A DNA stretch of 64,000 nt from positions 78,309 through 142,308 of the forward strand of contig NZ_NHPP01000011.1 in the NCBI RefSeq assembly GCF_002838835.1, given 5' to 3'. Source of the stretch: Siphonobacter sp. SORGH_AS_0500 (lineage in GTDB: Bacteria; Bacteroidota; Bacteroidia; Cytophagales; Spirosomataceae). Under the pieces are notes generated by a model. The model worked only from the letters and a program-made list of their open reading frames with translations, was not told the DNA's origin and searched no databases. Position numbers and translations under genes: made by a program. This document shows, piece after piece, positions 30,396 through 40,737 of the stretch (the stretch's first letter is position 1; each line of letters begins with the position of its first letter).

Positions 30396-31634
30396 TTATC
30401 TCTTTCTTCCTGAAGCGATCATCGAGCAACGGAAACCGATGGTAGCCGTTGACGAATCCTGATCTAGGTAACGACGAGTTCCGGGAGCCAACCAGTAGGC
30501 AATATCTGCCCAGGAGCCACCTTTATACACCCGCGTACGGTTGTCCAACAGGGAGTTGTTATCTTTTTTACCGTAGTTTTTCTCATCATCCAGGTAACCA
30601 TCCCGACGAACAGGGTTCAAATCGCTGAACGTCTGGAAGGTGGTGGGGCGGTATACATCCCATACCCACTCATTTACATTTCCAGCCATGTTATACAGAC
30701 CAAAATCGTTAGGAGGATATGAATACACTTCATCCGTGATGATGGCACCGTCGTTCGTTTTACCGGCAATACCCGCATAATCCCCGCGACCCCGTTTGTA
30801 GTTAGCTAACATCGTGCCTTTTTTCTTACCTGAGCTTTTACGCATCGAAGAACCATCCCAGGGATAAATCCGCTGATTCGACTGGTTTTCATCCAGGTAT
30901 TGCGTACCGATCAAAGCTTTCGCTGCGTATTCCCATTCAGCCTCTGTTGGCAGACGGTAATTCGGCAGGACGAAGCCCGTTTCAATGGCAGCACGGCCTC
31001 CGGTATATTGTTGGCTAGAAGCTTCTGCTGTCGCCTCTTCCCCTTTCTTGCCTTTTTTCTTACCGCCGCTGGTTGCTTTACGAGCCAGATCATTGTTTAC
31101 GGCTCCTGTACGCCAGGCTGAGTAATCCTGTGCCTGTACCCAGGAAACACCCACAACCGGATACATGCGGAAACCAGGGTAACGCAGATATTGATCTACG
31201 TAGGTATCGTTGAAGGCCATTTCGCCCGCCCATACGGTGGTATCGGGTAAAGCCGCTTCGTAAAACTCCTGAGTCGAGTCTTTCTGAATGGCGTGCAGAT
31301 ATTCGAGGTAGTGAACGTTAGCAATTTCGGTTTCATCCATAAAGAAGGATTGTACCGTTACTGTACGCTCTACGTTATCGTGAACACCCGCTACGTCTTC
31401 TTCCAGCGAACCCATCACAAAACGACCGCCTTCGACGTACACCAGGTTAGGACCCGTTGGCTGCCCTTTAAAGCTTTTAGGCGTTGAAAAACCTTCTTTC
31501 GTGTTATACGCAATGCCTGTTGCCGTACTATTCTTCCCGATATGGGCACTATCAGGCGTTTTGTTCTTTTTGCAAGCCGTTGTCAGTAGCACCATCGCCC
31601 CCAACAAATAATAAACTGACGCAATTCTCATCAT
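30396..31634 (-). CDS. gldJ: Gliding motility/type IX secretion lipoprotein GldJ
   Basis: 412 residues. Lipoprotein signal (MVLLTTACKK, lipid Cys about residue 21), then a formylglycine-generating-enzyme/sulfatase-modifying-factor fold starting VYVEGGRFVMGSLEEDV and ending ATIGFRCSM. The stretch SFFMDETEIANVHYLEYLHA and YPVVGVSWVQAQDYSAWRT match GldJ rather than its paralogue GldK. A low-complexity lysine-rich insert (GGKKKGKKGEEA) is present near residue 190. GldJ is an outer-membrane-associated lipoprotein needed for the gliding and type IX secretion machinery and stabilises GldK. It stands alone here, about 200 bases downstream of mfd on the same strand. Confidence 0.88.
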   Translation of the reverse strand: MMRIASVYYLLGAMVLLTTACKKNKTPDSAHIGKNSTATGIAYNTKEGFSTPKSFKGQPTGPNLVYVEGGRFVMGSLEEDVAGVHDNVERTVTVQSFFMDETEIANVHYLEYLHAIQKDSTQEFYEAALPDTTVWAGEMAFNDTYVDQYLRYPGFRMYPVVGVSWVQAQDYSAWRTGAVNNDLARKATSGGKKKGKKGEEATAEASSQQYTGGRAAIETGFVLPNYRLPTEAEWEYAAKALIGTQYLDENQSNQRIYPWDGSSMRKSSGKKKGTMLANYKRGRGDYAGIAGKTNDGAIITDEVYSYPPNDFGLYNMAGNVNEWVWDVYRPTTFQTFSDLNPVRRDGYLDDEKNYGKKDNNSLLDNRTRVYKGGSWADIAYWLAPGTRRYLDQDSSTATIGFRCSMIASGRKR

Positions 31635-31836
31635 TGCTATGTATATGGTTTGGAATATCGCTTTGGTTTCTGTTTTAAGTGAACGTCCAATTCTGCTTTA
31701 GAGATGGACGTTCACTTAAAATCGCTTACAAAATCGTACAAAAATAGAAGATTGGCTGGAATTACTTGATAACCGTTCAGTCATTCCTATTACCTAATCT
31801 TTGAAAATCGGTTTAAATACTCAAATCGGCCCTTCG

Positions 31837-34800
31837 TTAGGCTTTCATTTTTTCGGGTGAGGCGACCATGTGGCCCAATAACTCATCGAGGTCTTTTACC
31901 TGCCGGATATTTTCGGCCTGTAGTAATAACTTCCCTTTGACATCCCGCAGAGCAACGCGTTTGGGTTGAGCCTTCACAAAATCAAGTACTCGGCCAAATC
32001 TTTCGGATTGGAAGTAAGCTTCATGCTCACCTGAAACGAAAGTTCCTTTCAATGTATTTTGTTTAAGCGTTAATTTTTCAAAACCAATTTGTTCTGCTTT
32101 CCAACGAACCTTCACCAAACCAATCAAATCACGAACTTCTTCTGGAGCCGGACCAAATCGATCCGTTACTTCGGCCTGAAATTTCTGTAACTCGGCTTCC
32201 TCTTTCAGATTATCCAGACGGTTATACAAACTGAGCCGTTCGGATATGTTAGATACGTAATTTTCAGGAATCAGGACGGGCAAATCCGTTTCAATCTGAC
32301 ATTCCACCCGCAGATTTTTAGCGGCTTTGGCTAATTCGTCCGCAAAGAGGTCTTTAAACTTCGTTTCCTTCAACTCCTGGACGGCTTCGTCGAGGATTTT
32401 ATGATAGGTTTCAAAGCCTAAATCGTTTATGAAGCCACTTTGTTCAGCTCCAAGCAAATTTCCTGCTCCACGAATGTCCAAATCCCGCATGGCTACCTTG
32501 AATCCATCGCCCAATTCCGTGAATTCTTCCAGAGCCTGAAGGCGTTTACGGGAATCACTGGTTAATAACGAAAGAGCAGGGGTCAGCAGGTAACAATACG
32601 CCTTTTTATTGGATCGGCCAACCCTTCCCCGCATCTGGTGAAGATCGCTCAAGCCAAATAAATGGGCCTGATTAATCAGAATCGTATTGGCATTCGGGAT
32701 GTCCAGTCCGGCTTCGATGATATTCGTTGAAATCAGAACGTCATATTCTCCTTCAATAAATTTCATCATTACCTTTTCCAGACGATCGCCATCCATCTGG
32801 CCGTGGGCAATACCAATTTTAGCGTCTGGCACCAATTTCAGAATCATATTACCCAGCGTTTCCAGATCACCAATCCGGTTATGGACAAAGAAAACCTGCC
32901 CGCCGCGTTTCAGTTCAAGCATGACGGCATCCCGGATTTTTAGTTCGTCGAATACCATTAATTGCGTCGTAACGGGCTGACGATTCGGCGGTGGCGTAGC
33001 AATAACGGACAAGTCACGGGCTCCCATTAACGAGAAGTGAAGCGTTCGGGGAATAGGCGTCGCCGTGAGGGTTAATACGTCCACATTGAGTTTAAATTCC
33101 TTCAACCGATCTTTGACCTTCACGCCAAACTTCTGTTCCTCATCAACGATGAGCAGACCCAGATCTTTAAACTTCACGTCCTTTCCTACAATCCGGTGCG
33201 TTCCGATGAGAATACTCGTTTCGCCAGACTGCACCCGCTTCAGCGTTTCCTTAATCTGCTGCGTGGTTTTGAATCGGTTAATGTATTCGACTTTCACCGG
33301 AAAACGCTCAAAACGGTCACGAAAGGTACGGTAATGCTGCATGGCTAATACCGTGGTTGGCACCAGCACCGCCACCTGCTTATTATCCGCAGCGGCTTTG
33401 AAAGCGGCTCGCATCGCTACTTCCGTCTTACCAAACCCAACATCCCCACAAACCAGACGATCCATAGGGTGCGGTTTTTCCATATCTTCTTTTACCGCCG
33501 CCGTTGAAGAAGCCTGGTCGGGGGTATCTTCGTAAAGGAACGACGACTCCATCTCGACTTGTAAGAAACTATCCCGCGAATAGGCATAACCCGGAGCAAA
33601 TTTCCGCTTGGCGTACAGCTCGATCAGCTCCGCCGCGATGTCTTTGACCTGCCGCTTGACCTTCGCCTTTTTGTTTTCCCACTCCGGTGACCCTAACTTA
33701 CTCAACGAGGGTTGAGTGCCCTCCTTACCCGTATACTTAGCGATTTTGTGCAAACTCTGCACGTTCACTACAACGGTATCATTATCCCTGAAAACCAGGC
33801 GAATTCCTTCCTGTTTGTGATCACCTACATCAATCTTCACGAGTCCAGCGAAACGGCCAATGCCGTGGTCAATGTGAGTAACAAAATCGCCCGGAGCCAG
33901 TGTTTTGAGTTCGCGAAGCGTAAGGGCTTTGGACTTACTGTACTTATCCCGAACGCGATACCGATAAAACCGATCAAAAATTTGGTGATCGGTGAAACAG
34001 GCGATTTTCAGGGTATCATCAATATACCCTTCCCGCAGGGAAACATTCACGGCCTGAAAACGAACCGAGTCATTGGATTCTCCTACGATCGTATTTAATC
34101 GTTCCAGTTGCTTCTGGGTTTCAGCAACAATAATGTTCGTATACCCCCGGTATTGTTGTTCATGAAGGGTTTCAATCAGTCGATTGAAATCTTTATTGAA
34201 GCTGGGCTGGGGTTTCGAAGCATAATTAACGCGAAGGTCTGCTGGTGATTCGGTTGCCCCATCGGCGGCTTTGAAATAAAACCGTTTCCCAAATTCTACG
34301 CTCGGATATTCCTTGATATGATTGAGGAAACTGCGACGGGTTTCAAACAACTGGGAAGGTTCATGAATCACCTTGATACCGCCGCTCCGCTCTACAATTT
34401 CGTTGAAGCTTTTCTCAACATTCTCAAAACAGATTCCGATCAGTTCGAGGGTTAATTCCACGTCCTTAAACCAGAGTCGGGTTTCTTTGCCAAAAAAGCT
34501 GAAAAACGATTCCCGGGTCTCCTGAATAAGCTTGGTCTGAACGTCGGGAACGATATTAATCTGGGAAACGGATTCTTTGGAAAGCTGCGTATCGGGATCA
34601 AACGTTCGGATGGATTCTACCTCATCACCGAAAAGGTCAATCCGGTAGGGGAATTCGTTAGCGTAGCTATATACGTCAATAATTCCCCCCCGCAGGGCAA
34701 ACTGACCCGCTTCGTACACAAAATCGGTTCCCTCAAAATCCTGGCTAATTAAAAATTCAGTCAGGAATTCAGTATCAATTTTTTCGCCCACCGAAACCGT

Positions 34801-35238
34801 AAATGTATTCTTCACGAGTGACTTCCGGTTGATAACCTTTTCACTCAGAGCTTCTGGATAGGTAACGATTAATAACGGATGTCCCTTTTCATTCAACCGG
34901 TTCAGAACTTCGGCCCGCATCAATACGTTCGCATTATCAATCTCTTCGTATTCGTAGGGCTTTTTATAAGACATTGGAAAAAACAGGACGTGGTCTTCGC
35001 CCAGCAAATTCTGAAGGTCATTATAGAAATAGGCCGCTTCTTCTTTATCCGACAAAACCAGCAAAGAAGACGCCGGCTGATGCTGATAGAGGGATGCCAC
35101 CAGAACCGAATCCAGACTTCCGGCTAATCCTTTGATCTGAAGATGGTAATCATTAGGCTGTTTACTTTGAATTCGTTCGCTAATGAGACGGATAAACGGA
35201 TCATTGCGATACAGCGTTAACAAATCTTTAACTAGCAT
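31837..35238 (-). CDS. mfd: Transcription-repair coupling factor
   Basis: 1133 residues, full length. N-terminal UvrB-like modules, then the RNA polymerase-interacting domain (about residues 460-540, with LAPGDFVTHIDHGIGRFAGL) and the RecG-like translocase with Walker A CGDVGFGKTEVA, the DEEQ box VDEEQKFGV, and motif VI QMRGRVGRS. The TRCF domain closes the protein. It removes stalled RNA polymerase and recruits UvrA, also encoded in this window. The start at 35238 gives MLVKDLLTLYRND. Nothing unusual in the frame. Confidence 0.97.
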   Translation of the reverse strand: MLVKDLLTLYRNDPFIRLISERIQSKQPNDYHLQIKGLAGSLDSVLVASLYQHQPASSLLVLSDKEEAAYFYNDLQNLLGEDHVLFFPMSYKKPYEYEEIDNANVLMRAEVLNRLNEKGHPLLIVTYPEALSEKVINRKSLVKNTFTVSVGEKIDTEFLTEFLISQDFEGTDFVYEAGQFALRGGIIDVYSYANEFPYRIDLFGDEVESIRTFDPDTQLSKESVSQINIVPDVQTKLIQETRESFFSFFGKETRLWFKDVELTLELIGICFENVEKSFNEIVERSGGIKVIHEPSQLFETRRSFLNHIKEYPSVEFGKRFYFKAADGATESPADLRVNYASKPQPSFNKDFNRLIETLHEQQYRGYTNIIVAETQKQLERLNTIVGESNDSVRFQAVNVSLREGYIDDTLKIACFTDHQIFDRFYRYRVRDKYSKSKALTLRELKTLAPGDFVTHIDHGIGRFAGLVKIDVGDHKQEGIRLVFRDNDTVVVNVQSLHKIAKYTGKEGTQPSLSKLGSPEWENKKAKVKRQVKDIAAELIELYAKRKFAPGYAYSRDSFLQVEMESSFLYEDTPDQASSTAAVKEDMEKPHPMDRLVCGDVGFGKTEVAMRAAFKAAADNKQVAVLVPTTVLAMQHYRTFRDRFERFPVKVEYINRFKTTQQIKETLKRVQSGETSILIGTHRIVGKDVKFKDLGLLIVDEEQKFGVKVKDRLKEFKLNVDVLTLTATPIPRTLHFSLMGARDLSVIATPPPNRQPVTTQLMVFDELKIRDAVMLELKRGGQVFFVHNRIGDLETLGNMILKLVPDAKIGIAHGQMDGDRLEKVMMKFIEGEYDVLISTNIIEAGLDIPNANTILINQAHLFGLSDLHQMRGRVGRSNKKAYCYLLTPALSLLTSDSRKRLQALEEFTELGDGFKVAMRDLDIRGAGNLLGAEQSGFINDLGFETYHKILDEAVQELKETKFKDLFADELAKAAKNLRVECQIETDLPVLIPENYVSNISERLSLYNRLDNLKEEAELQKFQAEVTDRFGPAPEEVRDLIGLVKVRWKAEQIGFEKLTLKQNTLKGTFVSGEHEAYFQSERFGRVLDFVKAQPKRVALRDVKGKLLLQAENIRQVKDLDELLGHMVASPEKMKA

Positions 35239-35465
35239 CGAGTTTATTTTAAAAATTCGCTTTTTGCTACCGGGTTTTCACACAACTTTGTCTGGAAATG
35301 GACCCCCGGTTCCTGCGTTTATGAATCGTATGCATGGGTTTTCAAACGCAATAGAACGCAGTAAACCCCGCCGTAAGCCGAATTTCTCGGTACCGACAGG
35401 GAGACTATTAGAAAACTCTGAGACCCGGAGCAAAGTTCAGATTTTTATCAAATTAGCCCTACTGA

Positions 35466-36047
35466 ATGGACGTATTTCTAGCCTACATAAAAACCAACTG
35501 GCTTGAACTGGCCGGCTTAATTACCGGCGTCATTTGTGTCTGGTATAATACCCGTCAAAATGTATGGGGATTTTTCTGGGGCATCATCAGCGTCGTGATT
35601 TACGCAGTCATTTTCTGGGAAGCCCGGCTCTATGGTGACATGGGTTTACAGATCGTTTTTGCCATCCTGAGCGTTTATGGACTTTACCAGTGGCTATACG
35701 GCGGAGAGGGCCATACGGAACTCCAGGTTCGCACCTTGCCTCGAAATCTCATCGGCTGGCTGGTGCTAATTACGCTGAGCGGCACGGCCTTTCTGAACTG
35801 GCTACTAAGTCGGTTTACCGATGCCAGTCTGCCCCTGGTCGACTCGTTTACCACTACCATCAGTTTGATTGCCCAGTGGATGCTGGGACGAAAATTTCTG
35901 GAAAACTGGTGGTTATGGTTGTTCGTAGACGGCATCTACGTCTTCGTTTACGCGTATAAAAGTTTATACTGGACGGTTCTTTTATACGCCATTTATCTGG
36001 CTCTTTGCCTAGTTGGTTATAAAGACTGGAAGAAAGATATGAGATAG
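35466..36047 (+). CDS. pnuC: PnuC-like nicotinamide riboside/vitamin transporter
   Basis: 193 residues with about seven hydrophobic segments. Family phrases are GLITGVICVWYNTRQNVWGF, ISVVIYAVIFWEARLYGDMG and WQWL-like YGLYQWLYGG, and a late WWLWLFVDGIYVFVYAYK. PnuC carriers move nicotinamide riboside by facilitated diffusion; relatives in Bacteroidota move thiamine (PnuT). No TPP riboswitch is visible upstream, so I favour nicotinamide riboside, without certainty. The 227-base gap to the divergent mfd gene must hold both promoters. Confidence 0.88.
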   Translation: MDVFLAYIKTNWLELAGLITGVICVWYNTRQNVWGFFWGIISVVIYAVIFWEARLYGDMGLQIVFAILSVYGLYQWLYGGEGHTELQVRTLPRNLIGWLVLITLSGTAFLNWLLSRFTDASLPLVDSFTTTISLIAQWMLGRKFLENWWLWLFVDGIYVFVYAYKSLYWTVLLYAIYLALCLVGYKDWKKDMR

Positions 36048-36258
36048 TGGTTTTAAGATACTTGTAATACTTATAAACTTTCTTACCTTTTCACACTTTC
36101 AAACGGTTCCCAGCAAAAACCCTGAAGCTATTTATTTTAGCTGATCCGAATTGTTGGGTTAATTAATTATTAGTCAATTTTTTACGTTAAATCCCGGAGG
36201 TTATTTTATCTGGTTTTTCATTACCGTTTACTAAATAATCCCTTAATTTTTTAAACTA
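36048..36258. other. Intergenic, AT-rich
   Basis: Between pnuC and ruvX. No hairpin, repeat or clear promoter recognised. Confidence 0.3.
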
Positions 36259-36672
36259 TTGGCACGAATTCTTGCTATAGACTATGGAACCAAACGCGTA
36301 GGGCTCGCCGTGACGGATCCTCTGCAACTCATTGCGACGGCTCTGGATACCGTGCATTCAACGCAGGTCATCCCTTTTCTGAAAGACTACTGCCAGCGGG
36401 AAGCGGTAGAAGCTTTCGTAGTAGGAATGCCCACTAATCTGGATGGTTCGGACACTTCCAATACGCCACATGTGCGGGGATTTTTACGAATTCTGAAGAA
36501 AACCTTTCCGGAAATCCCAGTGCATGAACACGATGAGCGATTTACTTCCGTCATGGCTATGCAGTCTTTAATTGCGATGGGAACTACTAAGAAAGATCGT
36601 CGGGATAAAGGCGTTATTGATCGCGTTTCGGCTACTATCATTTTACAGTCTTTTTTAGCTAGTCGTCCGTAG
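36259..36672 (+). CDS. ruvX: Putative pre-16S rRNA nuclease/Holliday junction resolvase-like YqgF
   Basis: 137 residues, normal for the family. The start is a TTG at 36259, chosen because it gives the standard N-terminus MARILAIDYGTKRVGLAVTD and no ATG exists nearby. The RNase H-like acidic residues are visible: Asp in DYGTKR, Glu in the middle region (HEHDERFTS) and the terminal Asp in KGVIDRVSAT. Known roles in the family are 16S rRNA 5'-end processing and possibly recombination. Stands alone between pnuC and glycogen synthase. Confidence 0.93.
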   Translation: MARILAIDYGTKRVGLAVTDPLQLIATALDTVHSTQVIPFLKDYCQREAVEAFVVGMPTNLDGSDTSNTPHVRGFLRILKKTFPEIPVHEHDERFTSVMAMQSLIAMGTTKKDRRDKGVIDRVSATIILQSFLASRP

Positions 36673-36797
36673 TTCATTAATAGCCTTTTAATAAATAAAA
36701 ATGAGCCAGAGTATGGTGTATCAAAAAAAATCCTACTCTTTTGGCATAAAACTTTAAGATTATTTTAGACGAATAATTCCCTTGAAAAATACCATTC

Positions 36798-36805
36798 TAT
36801 ATTTG
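36798..36805 (+). promoter_or_regulatory. Candidate -7 element for glycogen synthase gene
   Basis: TATATTTG is an exact TAnnTTTG, 64 bases before the start codon. No convincing -33 TTTG at the right distance. Confidence 0.45.
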
Positions 36806-36869
36806 GTAGCTCAAAGTAGTTTAGGCACAAAGAACTTTCAATTCACATTGTTTACATTAATACTCGGCT

Positions 36870-38699
36870 ATGGCTTTCGAAGTTGAACCCATTAAGCCCA
36901 AGATACGACCTCGCCTACTGATTGAAATAGCCTGGGAAGTATGCAATCAGGTTGGGGGTATTTATACAGTAATCCGCTCCAAGGTTCCGGCAATGGTCGA
37001 AAAATGGGGCGATGATTATTTTTTACTTGGGCCTTACTTCCCGGAAAAAGCCTTGGCTGAGTTCGAACCCATATCGGATCTCGACGATTCAGCGTTGGGT
37101 AAAACCGTACGAAAAATGCGGGAAATGGGCTTCGATGTGCAGTATGGTTACTGGCTCGTCACCGGAAAGCCCCGCATTGTGCTTTTTAATTTTTACACGC
37201 TGTTTAATCAGCTGGATCAGTTAAAGTACGACCTCTGGGAAAAGCATCAGCTTTCTACGCTTAACGCGGAAGATTTGGTTAATCAGGTCATTGCTTTTGG
37301 AGAATGCACCCGTATTTTCCTCAATGAGCTATCCCGTGATCATAGTGGTCGATATGACATAACCGCCCATTTTCACGAATGGATGGCCGCTACGGCCCTT
37401 CCCTATATTGCTCATGAATCTCCGAAATTAGCGACGGTTTTCACCACGCATGCTACCATGCTGGGACGCTACATGGCTCCCAACGTTCCTAATTTCTACG
37501 AGTTATTACCGACGTTCAACTGGCGGGAACAAGCTCAGCATTTTGGCATTGCAACGCAGGCAACGATTGAATACCTGGCGGCTCAGAACTGTCACGTTAT
37601 GACGACGGTTTCGGACGTTACGGCTAAGGAATGCGAGTTTTTGCTAGGTCGTAAATGCGATCTAACTTTACCTAACGGCCTGAATGTTACCCGATTCACA
37701 GCGACGCATGAGTTCCAGAACCTGCACGTTCAGTATAAGGCAAAAATCCATCAATTTGTGATGGGTCACTTCTTCCAGAACTATTCCTTCGATCTGGATC
37801 GCACCTTATATTTCTTTACTTCAGGCCGATTTGAGTATAATAACAAGGGCTACGACTTAACACTCGAAGCCCTGAGCCGACTGAATGCCAAATTGCAGGC
37901 AACCAATTCGGACATGACGGTGGTGATGTTCATCGTCACTAAAAATCCGGTGTATTCGATGGATGCCGATGTGTTGCAAACGCGGGCCGTAATGGCCGAA
38001 ATCCGGCAGACCTGCGAAGCGATTGAGCGACAGATTGGTGAACAGTTATTCATGGCTTCAGCCACGAGTAATGAGCTAAAGATGCCCGATCTGAATCAGT
38101 TTGTGGATGAATACTGGCAGTTGCGGTTACGCCGAACTATTCAGTCGTGGAAGACCCATCAGTTACCTAAAACGGTAACGCATTACCTGAAACAGGAAGA
38201 TGCTATCGTTGATTTCCTTCGGAAATCGAACATGCAGAACCACGAAAGTGACCGCGTGAAGATCGTCTATCACCCTGATTTCATTGCCTCAACCAACCCC
38301 CTATTTGGGATGGATTACAGCCATTTCGTGCGGGGTTGTCACCTGGGAATTTTCCCAAGTTATTACGAGCCTTGGGGTTATACACCACTGGAATGCGTCG
38401 TGCGGGGCGTTCCTACCATTACCAGTGATTTATCCGGTTTTGGGGATTATATGAACCAAATCATGGCCGATCCGGAAAACTGGGGTGTTTATGTGCTAAA
38501 CCGCAGCCATCAGGATTTTCATCAGGCCGCAGAAACGCTTTCCGAGTTACTGTTCAAATTTGTACGTACCTCCCGCCGCGACCGGATCATGCAGCGAAAC
38601 CGTACCGAAAGCATTTCCGAAGTATTTGACTGGAAAAACCTCAGAAGCTATTACGATACCGCTCACGACCTGGCTCTGAAACGCCGGAAACATGGGTAA
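36870..38699 (+). CDS. Glycogen synthase, GT3 (eukaryotic-type) family
   Basis: 609 residues. The N-terminal LIEIAWEVCNQVGGIYTVIR (about residues 16-35) with its GG loop is the UDP-glucose-binding signature of GT3, distinct from the bacterial GlgA (GT5). Further family phrases are FHEWMAATALPYIA, FTTHATMLGRY and, near the C-terminus, FPSYYEPWGYTPLECVVRG, whose Glu residues belong to the active site. GT3 enzymes extend alpha-1,4-glucan from UDP-glucose; Bacteroidota commonly carry this type. Cytoplasmic. A terminator follows at once, so it is monocistronic. Confidence 0.93.
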   Translation: MAFEVEPIKPKIRPRLLIEIAWEVCNQVGGIYTVIRSKVPAMVEKWGDDYFLLGPYFPEKALAEFEPISDLDDSALGKTVRKMREMGFDVQYGYWLVTGKPRIVLFNFYTLFNQLDQLKYDLWEKHQLSTLNAEDLVNQVIAFGECTRIFLNELSRDHSGRYDITAHFHEWMAATALPYIAHESPKLATVFTTHATMLGRYMAPNVPNFYELLPTFNWREQAQHFGIATQATIEYLAAQNCHVMTTVSDVTAKECEFLLGRKCDLTLPNGLNVTRFTATHEFQNLHVQYKAKIHQFVMGHFFQNYSFDLDRTLYFFTSGRFEYNNKGYDLTLEALSRLNAKLQATNSDMTVVMFIVTKNPVYSMDADVLQTRAVMAEIRQTCEAIERQIGEQLFMASATSNELKMPDLNQFVDEYWQLRLRRTIQSWKTHQLPKTVTHYLKQEDAIVDFLRKSNMQNHESDRVKIVYHPDFIASTNPLFGMDYSHFVRGCHLGIFPSYYEPWGYTPLECVVRGVPTITSDLSGFGDYMNQIMADPENWGVYVLNRSHQDFHQAAETLSELLFKFVRTSRRDRIMQRNRTESISEVFDWKNLRSYYDTAHDLALKRRKHG

Positions 38700-38700
38700 C

Positions 38701-38734
38701 AAAAAATCCCGACCTTGACGGTCGGGATTTTTTT
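38701..38734. terminator. Bidirectional intrinsic terminator
   Basis: Stem AAAAAATCCCGACC (38701-38714) with GGTCGGGATTTTTT (38720-38733), a 5-base loop. Shared by the convergent glycogen synthase and hexosaminidase genes. Confidence 0.95.
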
Positions 38735-38748
38735 ATGCCAGAACTGTA

Positions 38749-40593
38749 TTACTTCTTCGGTTGCTTGTCCGGCATGGGGGTACCATTGACCAAAGTCGTA
38801 GTCGAAACGATGCTGCGATGGCCTGCGGGCGTTACCACAATCGTTTTCAAATCAACCCGGCGATTCTGTGGAATCGTTAATGAAATGGGCTTTGAATAGG
38901 GATACGTTGCTTCACTGGGCATATACCCGTCAATCGTGTAGTAAATTTTGGCCCCTTCTACGGGAGCTTTCAGGTTAATCGTAAACTGACTTCCCCGAAG
39001 CGTATCCTCTTTCGGCATTCCAATCGCATCCGGTACCCGGAAGTATAAATTCCGTTTTTCCAGCTTGCGTAAATAGACGGGTAAGCGTTGTTCTGAAAAC
39101 TCCGTGAAATCCTTACGATTTAAGGGAGACCAGGCTACTTCGGCCAGAGCCATTGCTCGGGGGAAATACATGTACTGAGCTTTACCCGCCGTTGGAATAT
39201 ATTCTGTCCATAAATTAGCTTGAACGCCTTTGATGTGCTTCTGCTGCTCAGCCGTCAGCTCTTTTGGCGTTGGGTTATAAGAATATACTTTTTCCAGCGG
39301 TAAAAATCCGCCAATGGCCAGTGGCTCCTGTTTGCGATCTTTGCTTTGGTAATGATCGATGTACACATACCCATTGGGTGACATGATTACGTCGTGATTT
39401 TCCTTCGCTGCCGCAATTCCACCTTCTTCACCCCGCCAGCTCATCACCGTTGCGTTGGGGGCCAACCCTCCTTCCAGAATTTCGTCCCAGCCAATGATGT
39501 TACGACCTTTTGAGTTTAGGAATTTTTCGATCCGGCGAATAAAATAACTCTGTAAGCCGTGCTCATCTTTCAGGTTTTCTTTCTTGATCAGATTCTGACA
39601 AAACTCCGATTCCTTCCAGCGATCCTTCGGACATTCATCTCCACCAATGTGAATGTAGGGCGAAGGGAAGATGTCCATTACTTCTGTTAAAACATTTTCC
39701 AGAAACTGGAAGGTTTCTTCTTTCGGGCAGAACACGTCTTTATGCACCCCCCAGGTCGTCTGAACTTTGAACGGGCCGGGCGTGCAGCCTAATTCGGGAT
39801 AAGCCGCCAAAGCCGCCGTGGCGTGACCGGGCAACTCAATCTCAGGAATGACGGTAATGTGTCGTTCTGCCGCATATTTTACCACCTCACGGGCTTCATC
39901 CTGCGTGTAAAAACCGCCGTATTTAATCCCATCAAATTGCTGAGGCATGCGGTCTCCGTAAGCTCCAATGAGGGTTTCATCCCGGTAAGCTCCGACCTGA
40001 GTTAGCTTCGGGTATTTTTTGATTTCTAATCTCCAGCCCTGGTCTTCTGTTAAATGCCAGTGAAAACGGTTGAATTTCAGCATTGCCATTTCATCAATCA
40101 TCTGCTTGATAAACGAAAGCGGCATGTAATGGCGACCCACATCCATCATTAATCCCCGGTACCCGAAACGCGGATGATCTTCGATGGTAACAGATGCTAT
40201 TTCGGGTTTAGCATCGCCCGTAATCAATTGCATTACCGACTGTAATCCGTAAAACAAGCCCGCATCTTTACCCGAAATCTGTACACTCTGTGGGGTAGCT
40301 TTTAGCTCATAGCCTTCAGCGGGTAAACCCGTCTTTTCAATAAAGGCTATATAATTTGAAGCGGGAGCTTTACTGACGATTTTCAATTCAGCACCCGTCC
40401 GTTTCTTCAGGTATTGATTAAGCAAACCCGCCAGACGTTTTGCTTCGGGCGTAGAAGCTACCACCTGCGTTTGATTCGTAAACTGAAACTTACCCGACCC
40501 CTGCTGCAGAGAAACGGGCTGGGGAATAATGGACTGACCAAAAGAGGTTAGGCTGGCCGCCGCCAAAAAGGCTGAAAGAATAAAACGTTTCAT
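38749..40593 (-). CDS. Beta-N-acetylhexosaminidase, GH20
   Basis: 614 residues. Sec signal peptide (ending about TSFGQS), GH20b-type N-terminal domain (about 20-145), catalytic barrel (about 150-500) with the substrate phrases RGLMMDVGRHY, FHWHLTEDQGWR and the catalytic Asp-Glu pair in HIGGDECPK (about 318-326), and a C-terminal chitobiase-like domain (KIYYTIDGYMPSEATY). It releases terminal GlcNAc/GalNAc by substrate-assisted catalysis, in the periplasm or outside. The glycosylasparaginase gene precedes it in the same direction (144-base gap), then come a ROK regulator and a fucosidase, together suggesting N-glycoprotein breakdown. Confidence 0.94.
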   Translation of the reverse strand: MKRFILSAFLAAASLTSFGQSIIPQPVSLQQGSGKFQFTNQTQVVASTPEAKRLAGLLNQYLKKRTGAELKIVSKAPASNYIAFIEKTGLPAEGYELKATPQSVQISGKDAGLFYGLQSVMQLITGDAKPEIASVTIEDHPRFGYRGLMMDVGRHYMPLSFIKQMIDEMAMLKFNRFHWHLTEDQGWRLEIKKYPKLTQVGAYRDETLIGAYGDRMPQQFDGIKYGGFYTQDEAREVVKYAAERHITVIPEIELPGHATAALAAYPELGCTPGPFKVQTTWGVHKDVFCPKEETFQFLENVLTEVMDIFPSPYIHIGGDECPKDRWKESEFCQNLIKKENLKDEHGLQSYFIRRIEKFLNSKGRNIIGWDEILEGGLAPNATVMSWRGEEGGIAAAKENHDVIMSPNGYVYIDHYQSKDRKQEPLAIGGFLPLEKVYSYNPTPKELTAEQQKHIKGVQANLWTEYIPTAGKAQYMYFPRAMALAEVAWSPLNRKDFTEFSEQRLPVYLRKLEKRNLYFRVPDAIGMPKEDTLRGSQFTINLKAPVEGAKIYYTIDGYMPSEATYPYSKPISLTIPQNRRVDLKTIVVTPAGHRSIVSTTTLVNGTPMPDKQPKK

Positions 40594-40737
40594 GAAAAAG
40601 AGGTTTCTTTCCCTGCTCGGCAGGGCTTTTGACCATCAAGATAAGTGATGAATAAGTCGAGGTTGATGAAGTATTTTTAGGTTAACCCTGAGCAAACGAT
40701 TGTACTAAGCAGAACAAACGGTTGCACAATTTTTACC

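Noticed and set aside
35239..35465. TPP or NAD-type riboswitch before the pnuC gene
   Set aside because: I looked for a conserved THI-box-like core and saw none; the gap is short and holds mfd and pnuC promoters.
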